NCBI RefSeq assembly: GCF_014199295.1
Contig: NZ_JACIJH010000002.1
Coordinates: 62,001 to 126,000, forward strand
Reading direction: 5' to 3'
DNA from: Sphingopyxis panaciterrulae
GTDB lineage: Bacteria > Pseudomonadota > Alphaproteobacteria > Sphingomonadales > Sphingomonadaceae
Length of the DNA stretch: 64,000 nucleotides
Part shown: one piece after another, positions 51,977 to 60,836 of the stretch
How positions within the stretch are numbered: position 1 is the first letter of the stretch
Layout of the letters: each line of letters starts with the position of its first letter
Made by a program: the position numbers and the translations under genes
The notes under the pieces: model-generated
What the model was told of the DNA's origin: nothing
Database searches by the model: none
What the model saw: only the letters and a program-made list of their open reading frames with translations

Positions 51977-53491
51977 CTATTGTGCGGGTTCCGGATCGAC
52001 CGGGCCGATCAGGGGATTGTCGCCCGTCACGCTCGCGTCGGCGGCGGCGACGTTTCGGGTCGAGGTCGTCTGCTGCTGCGGCGCCGGATCGTCGGCCCAA
52101 TCCCAGATCTGGCCCTTCACCCGCTCGTAATTGGCGGCGGGATCATAGAGCGGCCCGCCTTCGATGCCGAGATCGCGCGCCTCGGCCTTGCCCATCGCGG
52201 CGAGCACCGAGAAGGCGGCGACATAGGAGTTGCGCTTCGCCGAAACGAGCTGGACCTGCGCGTTCAGATATTCCTGCTCGGCGTTCAATATGTCGAGGAT
52301 CGAGCGGGTGCCGACGCTGTTCTCGGCGCGCACGCCTTCGAGCGACAGCGCATTGGCGCCGACCGCCTGCTGGGTCGCGGCGATGATCTGTTCGTTTGCG
52401 CGCCACGCGGCATAGGCGCCGCGCGTCTGGGCGATGACGTCGCGTTCGACCGCGACATAATTTTCGATTGCCTGGCTGGTCAGCGCCTGCGCTTGGCGCA
52501 CCTGCGCCGAGGGGCGGCCGCCCTGGAAGAGCGGCAAGGTCAGGGTGAGGCCGGCGGCGGCGCTCTTCGTCGTCTGCGACACGCCGACGCCGGGAACCTC
52601 GCTCGACAGCGAGCCGAGGAAATTGGTGTAGCTGCCGCTGACCGTACCGTCGAGCTTGGGCATACGTGCGGAGCGGGCGGTGCCGATGTCGGCGCGCGCG
52701 GCGCCGAGCCGCTGGTCGGCGGCCTCGATATCGGGATTGTCGGTCAGCGCGATCGCGACCGCATCCTCGGTGCTCGCCGGCAGATTGGGGAGTTGCGGCG
52801 GCGGCTGCAGATCGACCGGCGCCTCGCCGACGAGGCGGATATAGGATTCGCGGCTGGCGATCAGGCCGGCTTCGGCGGTGCGCAGGTCACCCTCGGCCAG
52901 CGCGAGCCGCGCCTCCGACTGGGCGACGTCGGTGCGGGTCAGGTCGCCGATCTCGAACCGGTCGCTGGTCGCCTGCAGATTGGTCCGCAGTACCGAGACA
53001 TTCTTCTGGTTCAATTGGACGATCGCCTGATCGCGGATCACGTCCATATAGGCGCCGACGACCTGCGCGAAGATGCTCGCCTCGGTCGCGCGCAGATCGG
53101 CCTGTCCCGCCTCGACGCGGAATTTCGCGGCCTTTACCGCGTTGCGCACCGCGCCGCCCTGATAGATGGGGACCGAAAATTGCCCGCCGGCGCTGATCAG
53201 CCGCGTCGGCGAGGAAAAGCTGTTGCCCGGCTTGACCAGATTTTCCGTATAGTCGCCCTGCGCGCCGAGCGACGGCAGGCCATAGCTTTTCTGGATCGGG
53301 ACATTCTCGTCGTTCGCGCGCTGTCCGGCGCGCGCCGCGGTCAGCGTCGGGTTGTTCTCATAGGCCTTGGCGAGCGCTCCCTGCAGCGTTTCGGCCAGCC
53401 CGGCGGACGGCAGTGCCAACGCGCCCAGCGCCAGCCCGGCGAGCCAGCGATGGCGGCGAAGAAGGAGCGGGGTCTTCCGGGAAGTCGTCAT
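51977..53491 (-). CDS. tolC: TolC-family outer-membrane efflux protein
   Basis: 504 residues. Signal peptide (about 1-33), then two homologous TolC halves: ALAKAYENNPTLTAARAGQR near 40 and AIALTDNPDIEAADQRLGAA near 245. They are predicted long alpha-hairpins with short beta segments. It forms the outer-membrane exit duct of type I secretion or RND pumps. It is 36 bases after pcm, the order pcm-tolC-DUF2497 being familiar in this order. Confidence 0.93.
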   Translation of the reverse strand: MTTSRKTPLLLRRHRWLAGLALGALALPSAGLAETLQGALAKAYENNPTLTAARAGQRANDENVPIQKSYGLPSLGAQGDYTENLVKPGNSFSSPTRLISAGGQFSVPIYQGGAVRNAVKAAKFRVEAGQADLRATEASIFAQVVGAYMDVIRDQAIVQLNQKNVSVLRTNLQATSDRFEIGDLTRTDVAQSEARLALAEGDLRTAEAGLIASRESYIRLVGEAPVDLQPPPQLPNLPASTEDAVAIALTDNPDIEAADQRLGAARADIGTARSARMPKLDGTVSGSYTNFLGSLSSEVPGVGVSQTTKSAAAGLTLTLPLFQGGRPSAQVRQAQALTSQAIENYVAVERDVIAQTRGAYAAWRANEQIIAATQQAVGANALSLEGVRAENSVGTRSILDILNAEQEYLNAQVQLVSAKRNSYVAAFSVLAAMGKAEARDLGIEGGPLYDPAANYERVKGQIWDWADDPAPQQQTTSTRNVAAADASVTGDNPLIGPVDPEPAQ

Positions 53492-53527
53492 GTGCGGGTC
53501 AGCCTGAAACGGAGGGGAGAGGCGCCG

Positions 53528-54190
53528 TCAGAAGCGAAAGCCCGGCGGCGCGGCGAAGCCGGGGAGCGGCGGGACGTCCATGTCGGCGAAGGGGCGTAGC
53601 GCGACGGTGCCGCCGGCCTTCACCCCCTGGACGAGGCGCGAGACCGCGCCGTCGCGGCGCGCGGCGACGAGCCGGCCGCCCTCGACGAGCTGGTCGACGA
53701 TCGCCTGTGGAAGCTGCTCGATCGCGCCCTCGATCAGGATGCGGTCGAAGGGCGCGGCCTGCGGCGCGCCTTCGGCGAACGAACCCTCGACCCAAGTGAC
53801 GGCGCCGTCGGGGCCGGCCTGCCGCGCTGCCGCGATCAGGTCGCTGCGTTCCTCGAGAGCGACCACCGCGGCGCCGAGGCGCGCGAGCAGCGCGGCGGTA
53901 TAGCCGGTGGCGGCGCCGATCAGCAGCACGCGCGCGCCGGGGCGGACCGCCGCGGCGACGAGCAGGCGGCCGGTGACGAGCGGCGGGCTGAGCCAGCGGC
54001 CGCCGCCGAGGTCGATCGCGCGGTCCATATAGGCGACGCTCGCGAGCGCCGCGGGCACATGCGCCTCGCGCGGCTCGGCGCCCATTGCGGCCACCACCGC
54101 GGGGTCGATCACGTCATTGGTGCGAAGCTGGCTGTCGATCATCGCCGCGCGCATTTCGGCCGCGCTGATTTCATTCATTCGGGTTGCCAT
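53528..54190 (-). CDS. Protein-L-isoaspartate O-methyltransferase-like
   Basis: 220 residues. Family motifs: MIDSQLRTNDVIDPAVVAAM, the Rossmann motif I VLLIGAATGYTAALLARLGA (about 90-109) and FDRILIEGAIEQLP. PCMT repairs isoaspartate in proteins; this shorter alphaproteobacterial branch, found next to tolC, may have a different target. The start is uncertain: ATGs at 54199, 54190 and 54178 are all in frame; 54190 (MATRMNEIS) was chosen. Confidence 0.87.
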   Translation of the reverse strand: MATRMNEISAAEMRAAMIDSQLRTNDVIDPAVVAAMGAEPREAHVPAALASVAYMDRAIDLGGGRWLSPPLVTGRLLVAAAVRPGARVLLIGAATGYTAALLARLGAAVVALEERSDLIAAARQAGPDGAVTWVEGSFAEGAPQAAPFDRILIEGAIEQLPQAIVDQLVEGGRLVAARRDGAVSRLVQGVKAGGTVALRPFADMDVPPLPGFAAPPGFRF

Positions 54191-54241
54191 GGATGCCATC
54201 CGGTTCCTGGAGTTTCGTGCCTCGCGGGGGCTGTCTAGCCG

Positions 54242-54279
54242 AAGCGATGCTGTATTGCAATAATAATACAGCATCGCTT
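54242..54279. promoter_or_regulatory. 15-bp perfect inverted repeat upstream of pcm
   Basis: Arms at 54242-54256 and 54265-54279 (core CGATGCTGTATT) pair perfectly around an 8-base AT-rich loop. It lies about 50 bases before the pcm start and has no T tract on either side, so it is not a simple terminator. It could be an operator or an RNA hairpin in the pcm leader. Confidence 0.6.
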
Positions 54280-54446
54280 TCCCGCCGCCGCAGCGCATAG
54301 CGGCGCGACCGCGCGCCGCCAACCCCGCATCGCGCGATAGTCGGCAGCGTTCCGGCGAATCCTTGACAAGGCCGCCAAAGCCCTTCACTAGCCGCGCCTC
54401 GCACCGACCCGCCCGCCGCCTTCGCTCGGCCGGAGCGGGGACCTGA

Positions 54447-54520
54447 GGCCCGATGGCGGAGTGGTGACGCAGCGGACTGCAAATCCGTATACGCCGGTTC
54501 GATTCCGGCTCGGGCCTCCA
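54447..54520 (+). tRNA. tRNA-Cys (anticodon GCA)
   Basis: A complete cloverleaf of 74 bases with the acceptor stem GGCCCGA/TCGGGCC, anticodon GCA at 54479-54481 in the loop CTGCAAA, T arm GCCGGTTCGATTCCGGC and an encoded CCA end. It resembles E. coli tRNA-Cys throughout the anticodon and T arms. Confidence 0.96.
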
Positions 54521-55235
54521 ACCATATTCATCGAACCCCGAATAGATGGATTCGCTTGCGAAACGCGCAATTAAGCGCGATCGCGAATTAGATGGAAAAG
54601 CGCCTATAACCGGCTTGCGGGCGTTGCGCGAAGGGCTTGATTAAAAAGCCATCTGTGCCACATTGATCATGGCGGGCAAGGCGACGGTCGCAATACCCTC
54701 TATCGACGAGCCAGCACGACGCAGAGCGCGTGCTCCGTGAGGATACCCCGCCACCATATCCCAGCCTGGGCGACGTTACCCGGACAGTTATGATCCTGGC
54801 ACTCTTTCGGCGGGGACGGGGCGCGGCGGCGAACGCTGAGCGGACGAACCGGAGCAATCCGACTCCGCGTCGAAAGCCGGTATTTGCGAACCGACCCGCG
54901 CAACGAGTGTTCGCTTTGCTTCCTCGAAGATCTAGCGGCCTAAGTAGCTGTCCGCATCGCACAATGTCTATCCAAGGACTTGAAAATAATTCCTGCGTTG
55001 CCATCTATAGTGCGTCATGTCTGATTATGCCCATTTCTGGAACGGTGGACGACTGCTGATCGGCGTCTAGCCGGACGCGCGCCTGCCAGGCTGCGTCCGG
55101 AGCAAGGCATCCTGGAATGAATCGCCGCTCACGATGGCCGCGTTCGGTCGATCCCCGATGCAAGGCAAATCCCTACCCTACCCGGACCGGTCCGTATTCG
55201 TGCGGTCCCGGTTGCTGGACAATGGAGTTTTAGCA
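54521..55235. other. Non-coding or decayed stretch after tRNA-Cys
   Basis: I see no gene here. The open frames are short, lack domains and have weak starts. Base composition is less G/C-rich than the neighbouring core genes. With the transposase and pump fragments further on, this looks like accessory DNA next to a tRNA. I could not find a second copy of the tRNA 3' end, so integration is not shown. Confidence 0.5.
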
Positions 55236-55538
55236 ATGGCAACCCAAACCTATTCCCGTATCCGCGGCGCGTCGCAACAGACACAGGAAGCGGAACGTCT
55301 GCTCGCTCGCTATCCCCGGCTTGCCCCATCGGAATTGGCGCGGCTTATCGAGATTTTCCCGACCGTTCCACTGATCGACAAGGCCATAATAATAGCCGAC
55401 GACCAATTGTCGAAACATCTGGCAGCTTTCCATCACGACCACGGTGACAAGCCCAACGTGTCGAGCGCGGCGCTGTCGCTTTTCCCGATTCTTCCGATCG
55501 TCACAGCGAGTGCCGCGCTCTTGTGGTTTTTCGGCTGA
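55236..55538 (+). CDS. Small hypothetical protein with C-terminal membrane helix
   Basis: 100 residues from the ATG at 55236, with GGAG 8 bases upstream. Helical region LLARYPRLAPSELARLIEIF (about 26-45) is followed by a polar part and a single C-terminal hydrophobic segment (about 78-99) ending in LLWFFG. I recall similar small proteins in sphingomonads but no function. It may pair with the next small gene. Confidence 0.6.
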   Translation: MATQTYSRIRGASQQTQEAERLLARYPRLAPSELARLIEIFPTVPLIDKAIIIADDQLSKHLAAFHHDHGDKPNVSSAALSLFPILPIVTASAALLWFFG

Positions 55539-55632
55539 CTTCCCCCGCATGTCCTTATTGTCATCAAAATGCGTGGCGCCGCCGCGCCCTACTTGCATGC
55601 CGATATACCTGTCGTCTTGAAAGAAAGAGAAT

Positions 55633-55863
55633 ATGTCTATCTCTGTTGCGTCCCTCGATCGTGACCTTGCCGTTGACGAAAGCCCGTTCGCCAGGGCGCC
55701 CACCGCTGATACATTCCCAACCGCGGTGGCGAGGTCGGCCACCATTCTCCTGCAGGAGGAAAGCATTGCAAGGGCCGGCGAAGACATTTCCTCGCTCCTG
55801 GTTCTCATCCCCGTCGGTCTGCTAGCGCTGATGACATTCGGAACTATGCTTACGCCGTTCTGA
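55633..55863 (+). CDS. Small hypothetical protein with C-terminal membrane helix
   Basis: 76 residues. A polar N-terminal part (about 1-50) ends in a hydrophobic helix (SLLVLIPVGLLALMTFGTML, about 54-73). The layout matches the gene 95 bases upstream, which suggests a related pair. An A/G-rich stretch precedes the ATG. No family recognised. Confidence 0.5.
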   Translation: MSISVASLDRDLAVDESPFARAPTADTFPTAVARSATILLQEESIARAGEDISSLLVLIPVGLLALMTFGTMLTPF

Positions 55864-55879
55864 TCTCGTCCTCGCGAAC

Positions 55880-56003
55880 TCAGTAGGGCTGCTTTGGCTC
55901 AGCCTTGCGGTGAGCCATTTGCGCAGGCTGTCCGCATCATAGGCTTTGTCGGCGAGCAGGCGCTTTGGCGGCGCCACCGAGCCGAGCAGCGGGATAGCGC
56001 GGG
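55880..56003 (-). pseudogene. IS5-family transposase fragment
   Basis: Read on the minus strand, the frame gives RLLADKAYDADSLRKWL, the conserved DKAYD block of IS5-type transposases with its catalytic Asp. Only about 40 residues remain, with no start, no inverted ends and no partner domain. A short tandem duplication (GGGATAGCGC twice, 55991-56010) marks the junction with the next fragment. Confidence 0.75.
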
Positions 56004-56027
56004 ATAGCGATGCGGATGTCGGCGATA

Positions 56028-56389
56028 TTACCCGGCGTGAACGGTTCGATCATCATCATCATCATCGAAAATTGTCTCACGCGATTGGCCGAACGACAGC
56101 ATCATGAAGGCCGATTGCTCCTCTTGGACGAGCGGTCGCACGAGGTATTCGGAGCCTCGCGCGAGATGATCAGGCCGACTATCCACGGACAGGCGATCGT
56201 CTTCCTCGTGTTCGTACCGCTGCTCATTTTCACCGGGTCGAGGGGAGAAGCTTCTCCGCGATGGCAATCACGGTGCTGCTGGCCTTGGTAGGCGCGTTCG
56301 TTGCCTCGCTCACGTTCGCCCCGGCGATGGTCGCGCTGCCCCTTCGCGGCAGACCGAACGAACCAGACTCGGCGACCGATCTCCTGTAG
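56028..56389 (+). pseudogene. RND heavy-metal efflux pump (CusA/CzcA-like) fragment
   Basis: The reading IIENCLTRLAERQHHEGR, then MIRPTIHGQAIVFLVFVPLL, then, after a one-base deletion near 56233, MAITVLLALVGAFVASLTFA and PAMVALPLRGRPN matches the middle of CusA/CzcA-type pumps, which are about 1040 residues long. Only about 120 residues remain and both flanks are missing. The transposase fragment abuts its 5' end, so an insertion and deletion probably destroyed the gene. Confidence 0.8.
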
Positions 56390-56418
56390 ACTGTCCTTTG
56401 TTCCGAAGGAGAGCCGAC

Positions 56419-57381
56419 ATGGCAGGTGGTCTCGCGATCGTGTTGAGCGGTGGCGGCGCAAAGGGCGCCTTCCAGGTCGGTGCCGTCCATGAACTGATCG
56501 TCAACCGCGGGGTTTCCGTCGATATCGTCGCGGGCGTCTCGACCGGCGCGATCCAGGCGCTGGGCGTGGCGCAAGACGATGTGCCCGGCCTGCTCGACGC
56601 GTGGCTCGGGATCAAGGGCAATGGCTCGATCTACAAGGAGCGGCCGCTGGGCGTCATCGGTGGCCTCCTCGGCGAGGATGCGATCTATGACGCCGCGCCG
56701 CTGAAGCGCTTGCTCAAAGGCTTCGCCGATGCGGAGAAGCTGGCGGCGAGCGGCCGCAAGCTGTTGCTTGGCGTCGTCAACCTCGGCACCGGTACCTATC
56801 GCAGCATCGACGAAAGCGTGCCCGGCATCCACAATTGGGTCTATGCAAGCTGCGCGATGCCGCTCTTCTTCGATCCCCTGAAGACCCGCGCGCGCGATGG
56901 GACTGAGGAGCAATGGGTGGACGGCGGGGTGCGCGACGTGACGCCGCTCAGCGCTGCGCTCGAGATGAACCCGCGCGGCGTGATCGCGGTGCGCGCTTCG
57001 CCGGCGCCGAGACCCGGACGGGTCCGAACCTATGGCAATCTCATCGAGATCGGGCTGCGCGCGGTCGATATCCTGCAATCCGAGGTGTCGGCAAACGATC
57101 TGGCCGGCGCAGCGCTGATCAACGACCTGATCGCAGCGCGAGAGGCGCAGCTTCGCACGCTGCAGGCCGAAGGCATCGGCGCGGCGCAGGCCGCGCGCAT
57201 CCTCCGTCCGCTCGATATCCAGATCGCACGCTATCGCTTCGCGCCGATCCGGATCATCGAGCCCGAGGAGGAATATAGCGAGACGCTCGAATTCGATCCC
57301 GCGAAGATTCGCGCGGCGATCGACGCGGGTCGCCGCGCGGTCGAGCGCGAATGGGAGGCTCTCGAACCGTTGCTGAGTTGA
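56419..57381 (+). CDS. Patatin-like phospholipase
   Basis: 320 residues. Oxyanion loop SGGGAKGAFQ (about 10-19), nucleophile G39-V-S41-T-G43 and catalytic D168-G-G in WVDGGVRDVTPL form the Ser-Asp dyad of patatins. It would cleave lipid acyl esters. No signal peptide is seen. AAGGAG lies 8 bases before the ATG. It starts just after the pump remnant and appears intact. Confidence 0.9.
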   Translation: MAGGLAIVLSGGGAKGAFQVGAVHELIVNRGVSVDIVAGVSTGAIQALGVAQDDVPGLLDAWLGIKGNGSIYKERPLGVIGGLLGEDAIYDAAPLKRLLKGFADAEKLAASGRKLLLGVVNLGTGTYRSIDESVPGIHNWVYASCAMPLFFDPLKTRARDGTEEQWVDGGVRDVTPLSAALEMNPRGVIAVRASPAPRPGRVRTYGNLIEIGLRAVDILQSEVSANDLAGAALINDLIAAREAQLRTLQAEGIGAAQAARILRPLDIQIARYRFAPIRIIEPEEEYSETLEFDPAKIRAAIDAGRRAVEREWEALEPLLS

Positions 57382-57476
57382 AGCGCTGTTCCGGCTGGGC
57401 AGGCAGGGCGATGACCCCGGCCGACACCGAAGCGGGAAGCCCCTTTCCTAGCTCGACAGCGGTTGCGGGGTGCGCG

Positions 57477-57824
57477 TCAGGTCAGGGCCGCGGTGACGAT
57501 CACCTCGACCTTGTAATCCGGGGTCGCGAGGCGGACTTCGCCGGTCGCGCGGGTCGGGGCGTTGGCGCCGCCGATCCACTCTTCCCACACCGCGTTCATC
57601 GCTCCGAAATCGGCCATGTCGGCGAGCCAGATCGTCGCGGTCAGCAGGCGCGACTTGTCGGTCCCGGCCTCGGCGAGCAGGCTGTCGACCTGTGCCAGCA
57701 CTGAGCGCGTCTGCGCGGTCGCGTCCTCGCCCGGCGCCCCGACCTGGCCGGCGAGGTGGACGATGCCGTTGTGGATCACGGCCTGGCTCATGCGCGGGCC
57801 CGAATGAAGGCGCTCGATACTCAT
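57477..57824 (-). CDS. RidA-family enamine/imine deaminase
   Basis: 115 residues, the standard RidA/YjgF length. Motifs: MSIERLHSGPRMSQAVIHNG, LAGQVGAPGEDATAQTRSVL, ATIWLADMADFGAMNAVWEE and a TRATGEVRLATPDYKVEV ending. The key Arg is in the TRATGEVRL stretch. RidA-type proteins hydrolyse reactive enamine/imine intermediates. Being 20 bases downstream of dadA, it most likely clears the imino acid that DadA releases; that link is inference. Confidence 0.92.
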   Translation of the reverse strand: MSIERLHSGPRMSQAVIHNGIVHLAGQVGAPGEDATAQTRSVLAQVDSLLAEAGTDKSRLLTATIWLADMADFGAMNAVWEEWIGGANAPTRATGEVRLATPDYKVEVIVTAALT

Positions 57825-57844
57825 GTCAGTCTCTCCTTGGTGGT

Positions 57845-59104
57845 TCAGTGCGAATAGCGGTCCGGGCCCAGACCCTCGGGGTCGATCGGCGGCGCCTCCC
57901 CGCCGATGAGGCTGGCGATCAGGCGGCCGGAGCCGCATGCCATCGTCCAGCCCAAAGTGCCATGCCCCGCGTTGAGGAACAGGTTGGAAATCGGCGTCGC
58001 CCCGACGATCGGCGTGCTGTCTGGCGTCATTGGACGCAATCCGCTCCAGAAATTCGAGGGCGCCTCATTGTCGGCGGCGCCGGGAAACAGGTCGTTCAGC
58101 GAATGGCGCAACGTGCCCTCGCGCCGTGTCGGGAGCGCGCGGTTGAATCCCGACAATTCCGCCATGCCGCCGACGCGGATGCGGTCGCCGAGCCGGGTGA
58201 TCGCGATCTTGTAGCTTTCGTCGAGCAGCGTCGAAACCGGCGCCCGGCCCGCGTCGGCGACAGGCAGCGTGATCGAATAGCCCTTCACCGGATAGATGGG
58301 GAGGCGCAGCCCCAACGGCCGCAGCAGCGCGGGCGAATAGCTGCCGAGCGCGACCAGATAGGCATCGCCGCGCAGCGCGCCCGCGTCGGTTTGGACCGCG
58401 GCGATGCGGTCGCCCTCCATCTCGAACCCGTCGACCCGCGTATCGTAGCGCAGCTTAACCCCCTTTGGGGGCAACAGCGCGGCGAGCTTGTTGGTGAAGA
58501 TATGGCAGTCGCCGGTCTCGTCGTGCGGCAGGCGCAGCCCGCCGAGGAAGCGGTCGCGCGTGGCGGCGAGGCCGGGCTCGGCGCCGACGCAGCCGTCGCG
58601 GTCGAGCAGTTCATAGGGCACGCCATAATCGCGCAGCACCGCGATGTCGCTCGCGCTCGCATCGAGCTGTTTCTGGGTACGGAAGAGCTGCAGCGTGCCC
58701 TGCGAGCGTTGGTCATAGTCGAGACCGAGCTGGCCGCGCAGCGCGATCAGCTCGTCGCGGCTATATTCGGCGAGCCGCACCATGCGGCTCTTGTTGAGCG
58801 CATAGCGCGCCGCGGTACAGTTGCGCAGCATCGCGAGCGTCCAGCGCAGCATCGCCATGTCGGGCCGCGGTTCGATGATCAGCGGCGCATGCTTCATGAA
58901 CAGCCAGCGCAGCGCCTTCGTCGGGATGCCGGGCGCCGCCCAGGGCGAGGCATAGCCCGGCGAGATCTCGCCCGCATTGGCGAAGCTGGTTTCGAGCGCC
59001 GGCCCCGGCTGGCGATCGACCAGCACGACTTCGTGCCCCGCCTCGGCGAGATACCAGGCCGAGGTGACGCCGACGACGCCGGCGCCCAGAACGATGACCT
59101 TCAT
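57845..59104 (-). CDS. dadA: D-amino acid dehydrogenase small subunit-like FAD enzyme
   Basis: 419 residues, as in DadA. The N-terminal FAD-binding motif is [20 protein letters not shown], and a C-terminal flavin contact is in [20 protein letters not shown]. It oxidises D-alanine and other D-amino acids to imino acids and passes electrons to the quinone pool at the inner membrane. It overlaps the racemase gene by four bases (ATGA) and is followed by ridA. The three probably form one transcript. Confidence 0.93.
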   Translation of the reverse strand: MKVIVLGAGVVGVTSAWYLAEAGHEVVLVDRQPGPALETSFANAGEISPGYASPWAAPGIPTKALRWLFMKHAPLIIEPRPDMAMLRWTLAMLRNCTAARYALNKSRMVRLAEYSRDELIALRGQLGLDYDQRSQGTLQLFRTQKQLDASASDIAVLRDYGVPYELLDRDGCVGAEPGLAATRDRFLGGLRLPHDETGDCHIFTNKLAALLPPKGVKLRYDTRVDGFEMEGDRIAAVQTDAGALRGDAYLVALGSYSPALLRPLGLRLPIYPVKGYSITLPVADAGRAPVSTLLDESYKIAITRLGDRIRVGGMAELSGFNRALPTRREGTLRHSLNDLFPGAADNEAPSNFWSGLRPMTPDSTPIVGATPISNLFLNAGHGTLGWTMACGSGRLIASLIGGEAPPIDPEGLGPDRYSH

Positions 59105-60246
59105 GGATTTTCCCCCGGCAGGACGGCGTCGGCGATGCCGTTCTCGACATGGATGCGCGCATGTCGCGCGCCGAGCCGCGTCAATATTTCATAGGCGATG
59201 GTGCCGGCATCGCGCGCGACGCCGGCGAGCGATTGCGACGGACCGAGCAGTTCGACGAAATCGCCCTCGGCGAGATCATTTTCGGCCAGCGCACCGATGT
59301 CGACGGTCAGGCTGTCCATCGATACGCGCCCGACGATCGGCAACCGTGCGCCGCGATGCCAGGCGGCCCCGCCGCCGCCCAGGCAGCGTGGCCAGCCGTC
59401 GGCATAGCCGAGCGCGATCGTCGCAAGCCGTTGCGGCGCAGGCGCGATATGATCGAGGCCATAACCGACCCCCGTCCCCGCCTCGATGGTGCGGATCTGG
59501 AGCACGCGGGCGTCGAGCCGGACAACGGGGCATAATCCTTGCGCATTGGGTCCCGGATCGACCCCGAACAACGCGACGCCGGGACGAGCGAGATCGGCGT
59601 GGAAATCGGCCGGCAGGAAGACGCCGCCGCTGTTGGCGATCGAGGCGGGCACGTCCGGAAAATGCGCGGCGACCGCACGAAACGCCGCAAGCTGATCGCC
59701 GTTTGCGGCGCGCCCGGGTTCGTCGGCGCAGGCGAGATGGGTCATCAGCAGCCGAAGGTCGAGCTCGCGGGGCAATACGGGGTCGGCGGCGAGCGCGACG
59801 GCATCGCCCGGCGGCAGACCGAGGCGCGACATGCCGCTGTCGACCTGCAGGGCAGCGGGAAGCGGACGACCGAGCGCGCGCGCATGGGCGCGCCAGCGCG
59901 CGACCTGCAATAGCGAATTCAGTACCGGGATGGCGCCGACAGCGGCGCACACCGCCTCGCTTTCGGGATCGAGGCCGTTGAGAATGACGATCGCGGCATC
60001 GGAACCGACGACCCGCGCCAGTGGCCCCACCTCGCAGAGCTGGGCGACGAAGAAATCGCGGCAGCCTTCGCGATAGAGTGCGGCGCCGACCCGCGCCACG
60101 CCGAGGCCATAAGCATTGGCCTTGACGACCGCGCCGCAACGCGCCGGTGCGACGCGCTCGGCGATCGCCCGGTAGTTGGCACGCAGGGCATCGAGGTCGA
60201 TGCCGAGTCGGCTCGAACAGGCTGCGACGCGAAGTGACGGCTCCAT
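59101..60246 (-). CDS. Alanine racemase, catabolic-type
   Basis: 381 residues. PLP lysine K42 in [10 protein letters not shown], then [19 protein letters not shown] with the likely catalytic Tyr, and [12 protein letters not shown]. It interconverts L- and D-alanine. Placed with dadA under a divergent Lrp-type regulator, it matches the catabolic dadX arrangement, in which L-alanine is racemised and the D form oxidised. Whether this is also the only racemase for cell-wall synthesis cannot be told from the window. Confidence 0.92.
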   Translation of the reverse strand: MEPSLRVAACSSRLGIDLDALRANYRAIAERVAPARCGAVVKANAYGLGVARVGAALYREGCRDFFVAQLCEVGPLARVVGSDAAIVILNGLDPESEAVCAAVGAIPVLNSLLQVARWRAHARALGRPLPAALQVDSGMSRLGLPPGDAVALAADPVLPRELDLRLLMTHLACADEPGRAANGDQLAAFRAVAAHFPDVPASIANSGGVFLPADFHADLARPGVALFGVDPGPNAQGLCPVVRLDARVLQIRTIEAGTGVGYGLDHIAPAPQRLATIALGYADGWPRCLGGGGAAWHRGARLPIVGRVSMDSLTVDIGALAENDLAEGDFVELLGPSQSLAGVARDAGTIAYEILTRLGARHARIHVENGIADAVLPGENP

Positions 60247-60269
60247 ATCTCTCTCCGAGGCGAGAGATA

Positions 60270-60294
60270 GCGAATATTATCCTCAATATTTCGC
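60270..60294. promoter_or_regulatory. Probable Lrp/AsnC-type binding site
   Basis: GCGAATATT and AATATTTCGC are an imperfect AT-rich inverted repeat spaced by six bases, in the 120-base divergent region between the racemase operon and the Lrp-type gene. AT-rich palindromes of this kind are typical Lrp-family targets. It is 24 bases from the racemase start. Confidence 0.5.
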
Positions 60295-60336
60295 CATTTT
60301 GATATATGGACCGTGCTATTATCGCGCAATTTTAGA

Positions 60337-60342
60337 TATAAT
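60337..60342 (+). promoter_or_regulatory. Candidate -10 box of the Lrp-type gene
   Basis: An exact TATAAT hexamer lies 24 bases upstream of the ATG at 60367, in otherwise AT-rich sequence. No convincing -35 hexamer was seen at the right distance. Confidence 0.4.
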
Positions 60343-60366
60343 CTGCGAAAGATTGGAATTTTGTGC

Positions 60367-60813
60367 ATGCAAGCGCTCGACGATGCCGACCGGCGAATCC
60401 TGACTCGCCTTCGCCTCCACGCGCGGATCACCAACAGCGCGCTCGCCGCCGAGGTCGGCCTGTCGCCGTCGGCCTGCCTGCGGCGCGTGCGCCTTCTCGA
60501 ACAATCGGGCGTGATTCGCGGTTATACCGCGATCGTCTCGGGCGCCGCACCCGACGAGGGGACGATCGCGATCGTCCAGATCGAACTGGAGCGGCAGACC
60601 GAGGAATATCTCGTCCGTTTCGAGGCCGCGCTGCGCCGCCATCCCGAAATCCAGGAATGGTATCTGATGACCGGCGACGGCGACTATATCCTGCGCGTCC
60701 AGATCGCCGGGATCGACGACTACGGCGCGTTCCACCGCGACATCCTCTCGCGCCTGCCCGGCGTCTCGCGCATCACCTCCAGCTTCGCGATGCGCAGTCA
60801 CCGGCGGATGTAG
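60367..60813 (+). CDS. Lrp/AsnC-family transcriptional regulator
   Basis: 148 residues. An N-terminal winged helix-turn-helix (DDADRRILTRLRLHARITNS, then LAAEVGLSPSACLRRVRLLE) is followed by the RAM ligand-binding domain (IQIELERQTEEYLVRFEAAL region to the end, with EIQEWYLMTGDGDYILRV). Its position opposite alr-dadA matches the dadR arrangement, so it likely senses alanine and activates that operon; the ligand is inferred. It converges on the mrp operon (23 bases). Confidence 0.92.
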   Translation: MQALDDADRRILTRLRLHARITNSALAAEVGLSPSACLRRVRLLEQSGVIRGYTAIVSGAAPDEGTIAIVQIELERQTEEYLVRFEAALRRHPEIQEWYLMTGDGDYILRVQIAGIDDYGAFHRDILSRLPGVSRITSSFAMRSHRRM

Positions 60814-60836
60814 GCGATCCATGAACTGACTGGATC

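Noticed and set aside
54730-55059. A 109-codon frame after tRNA-Cys
   Set aside because: No ribosome binding site, no domain, and codon usage unlike the flanking genes; treated as non-coding.
54447-56418. An integrated prophage or conjugative element at tRNA-Cys
   Set aside because: No integrase, phage structural or transfer gene, and no second copy of the tRNA end was seen.
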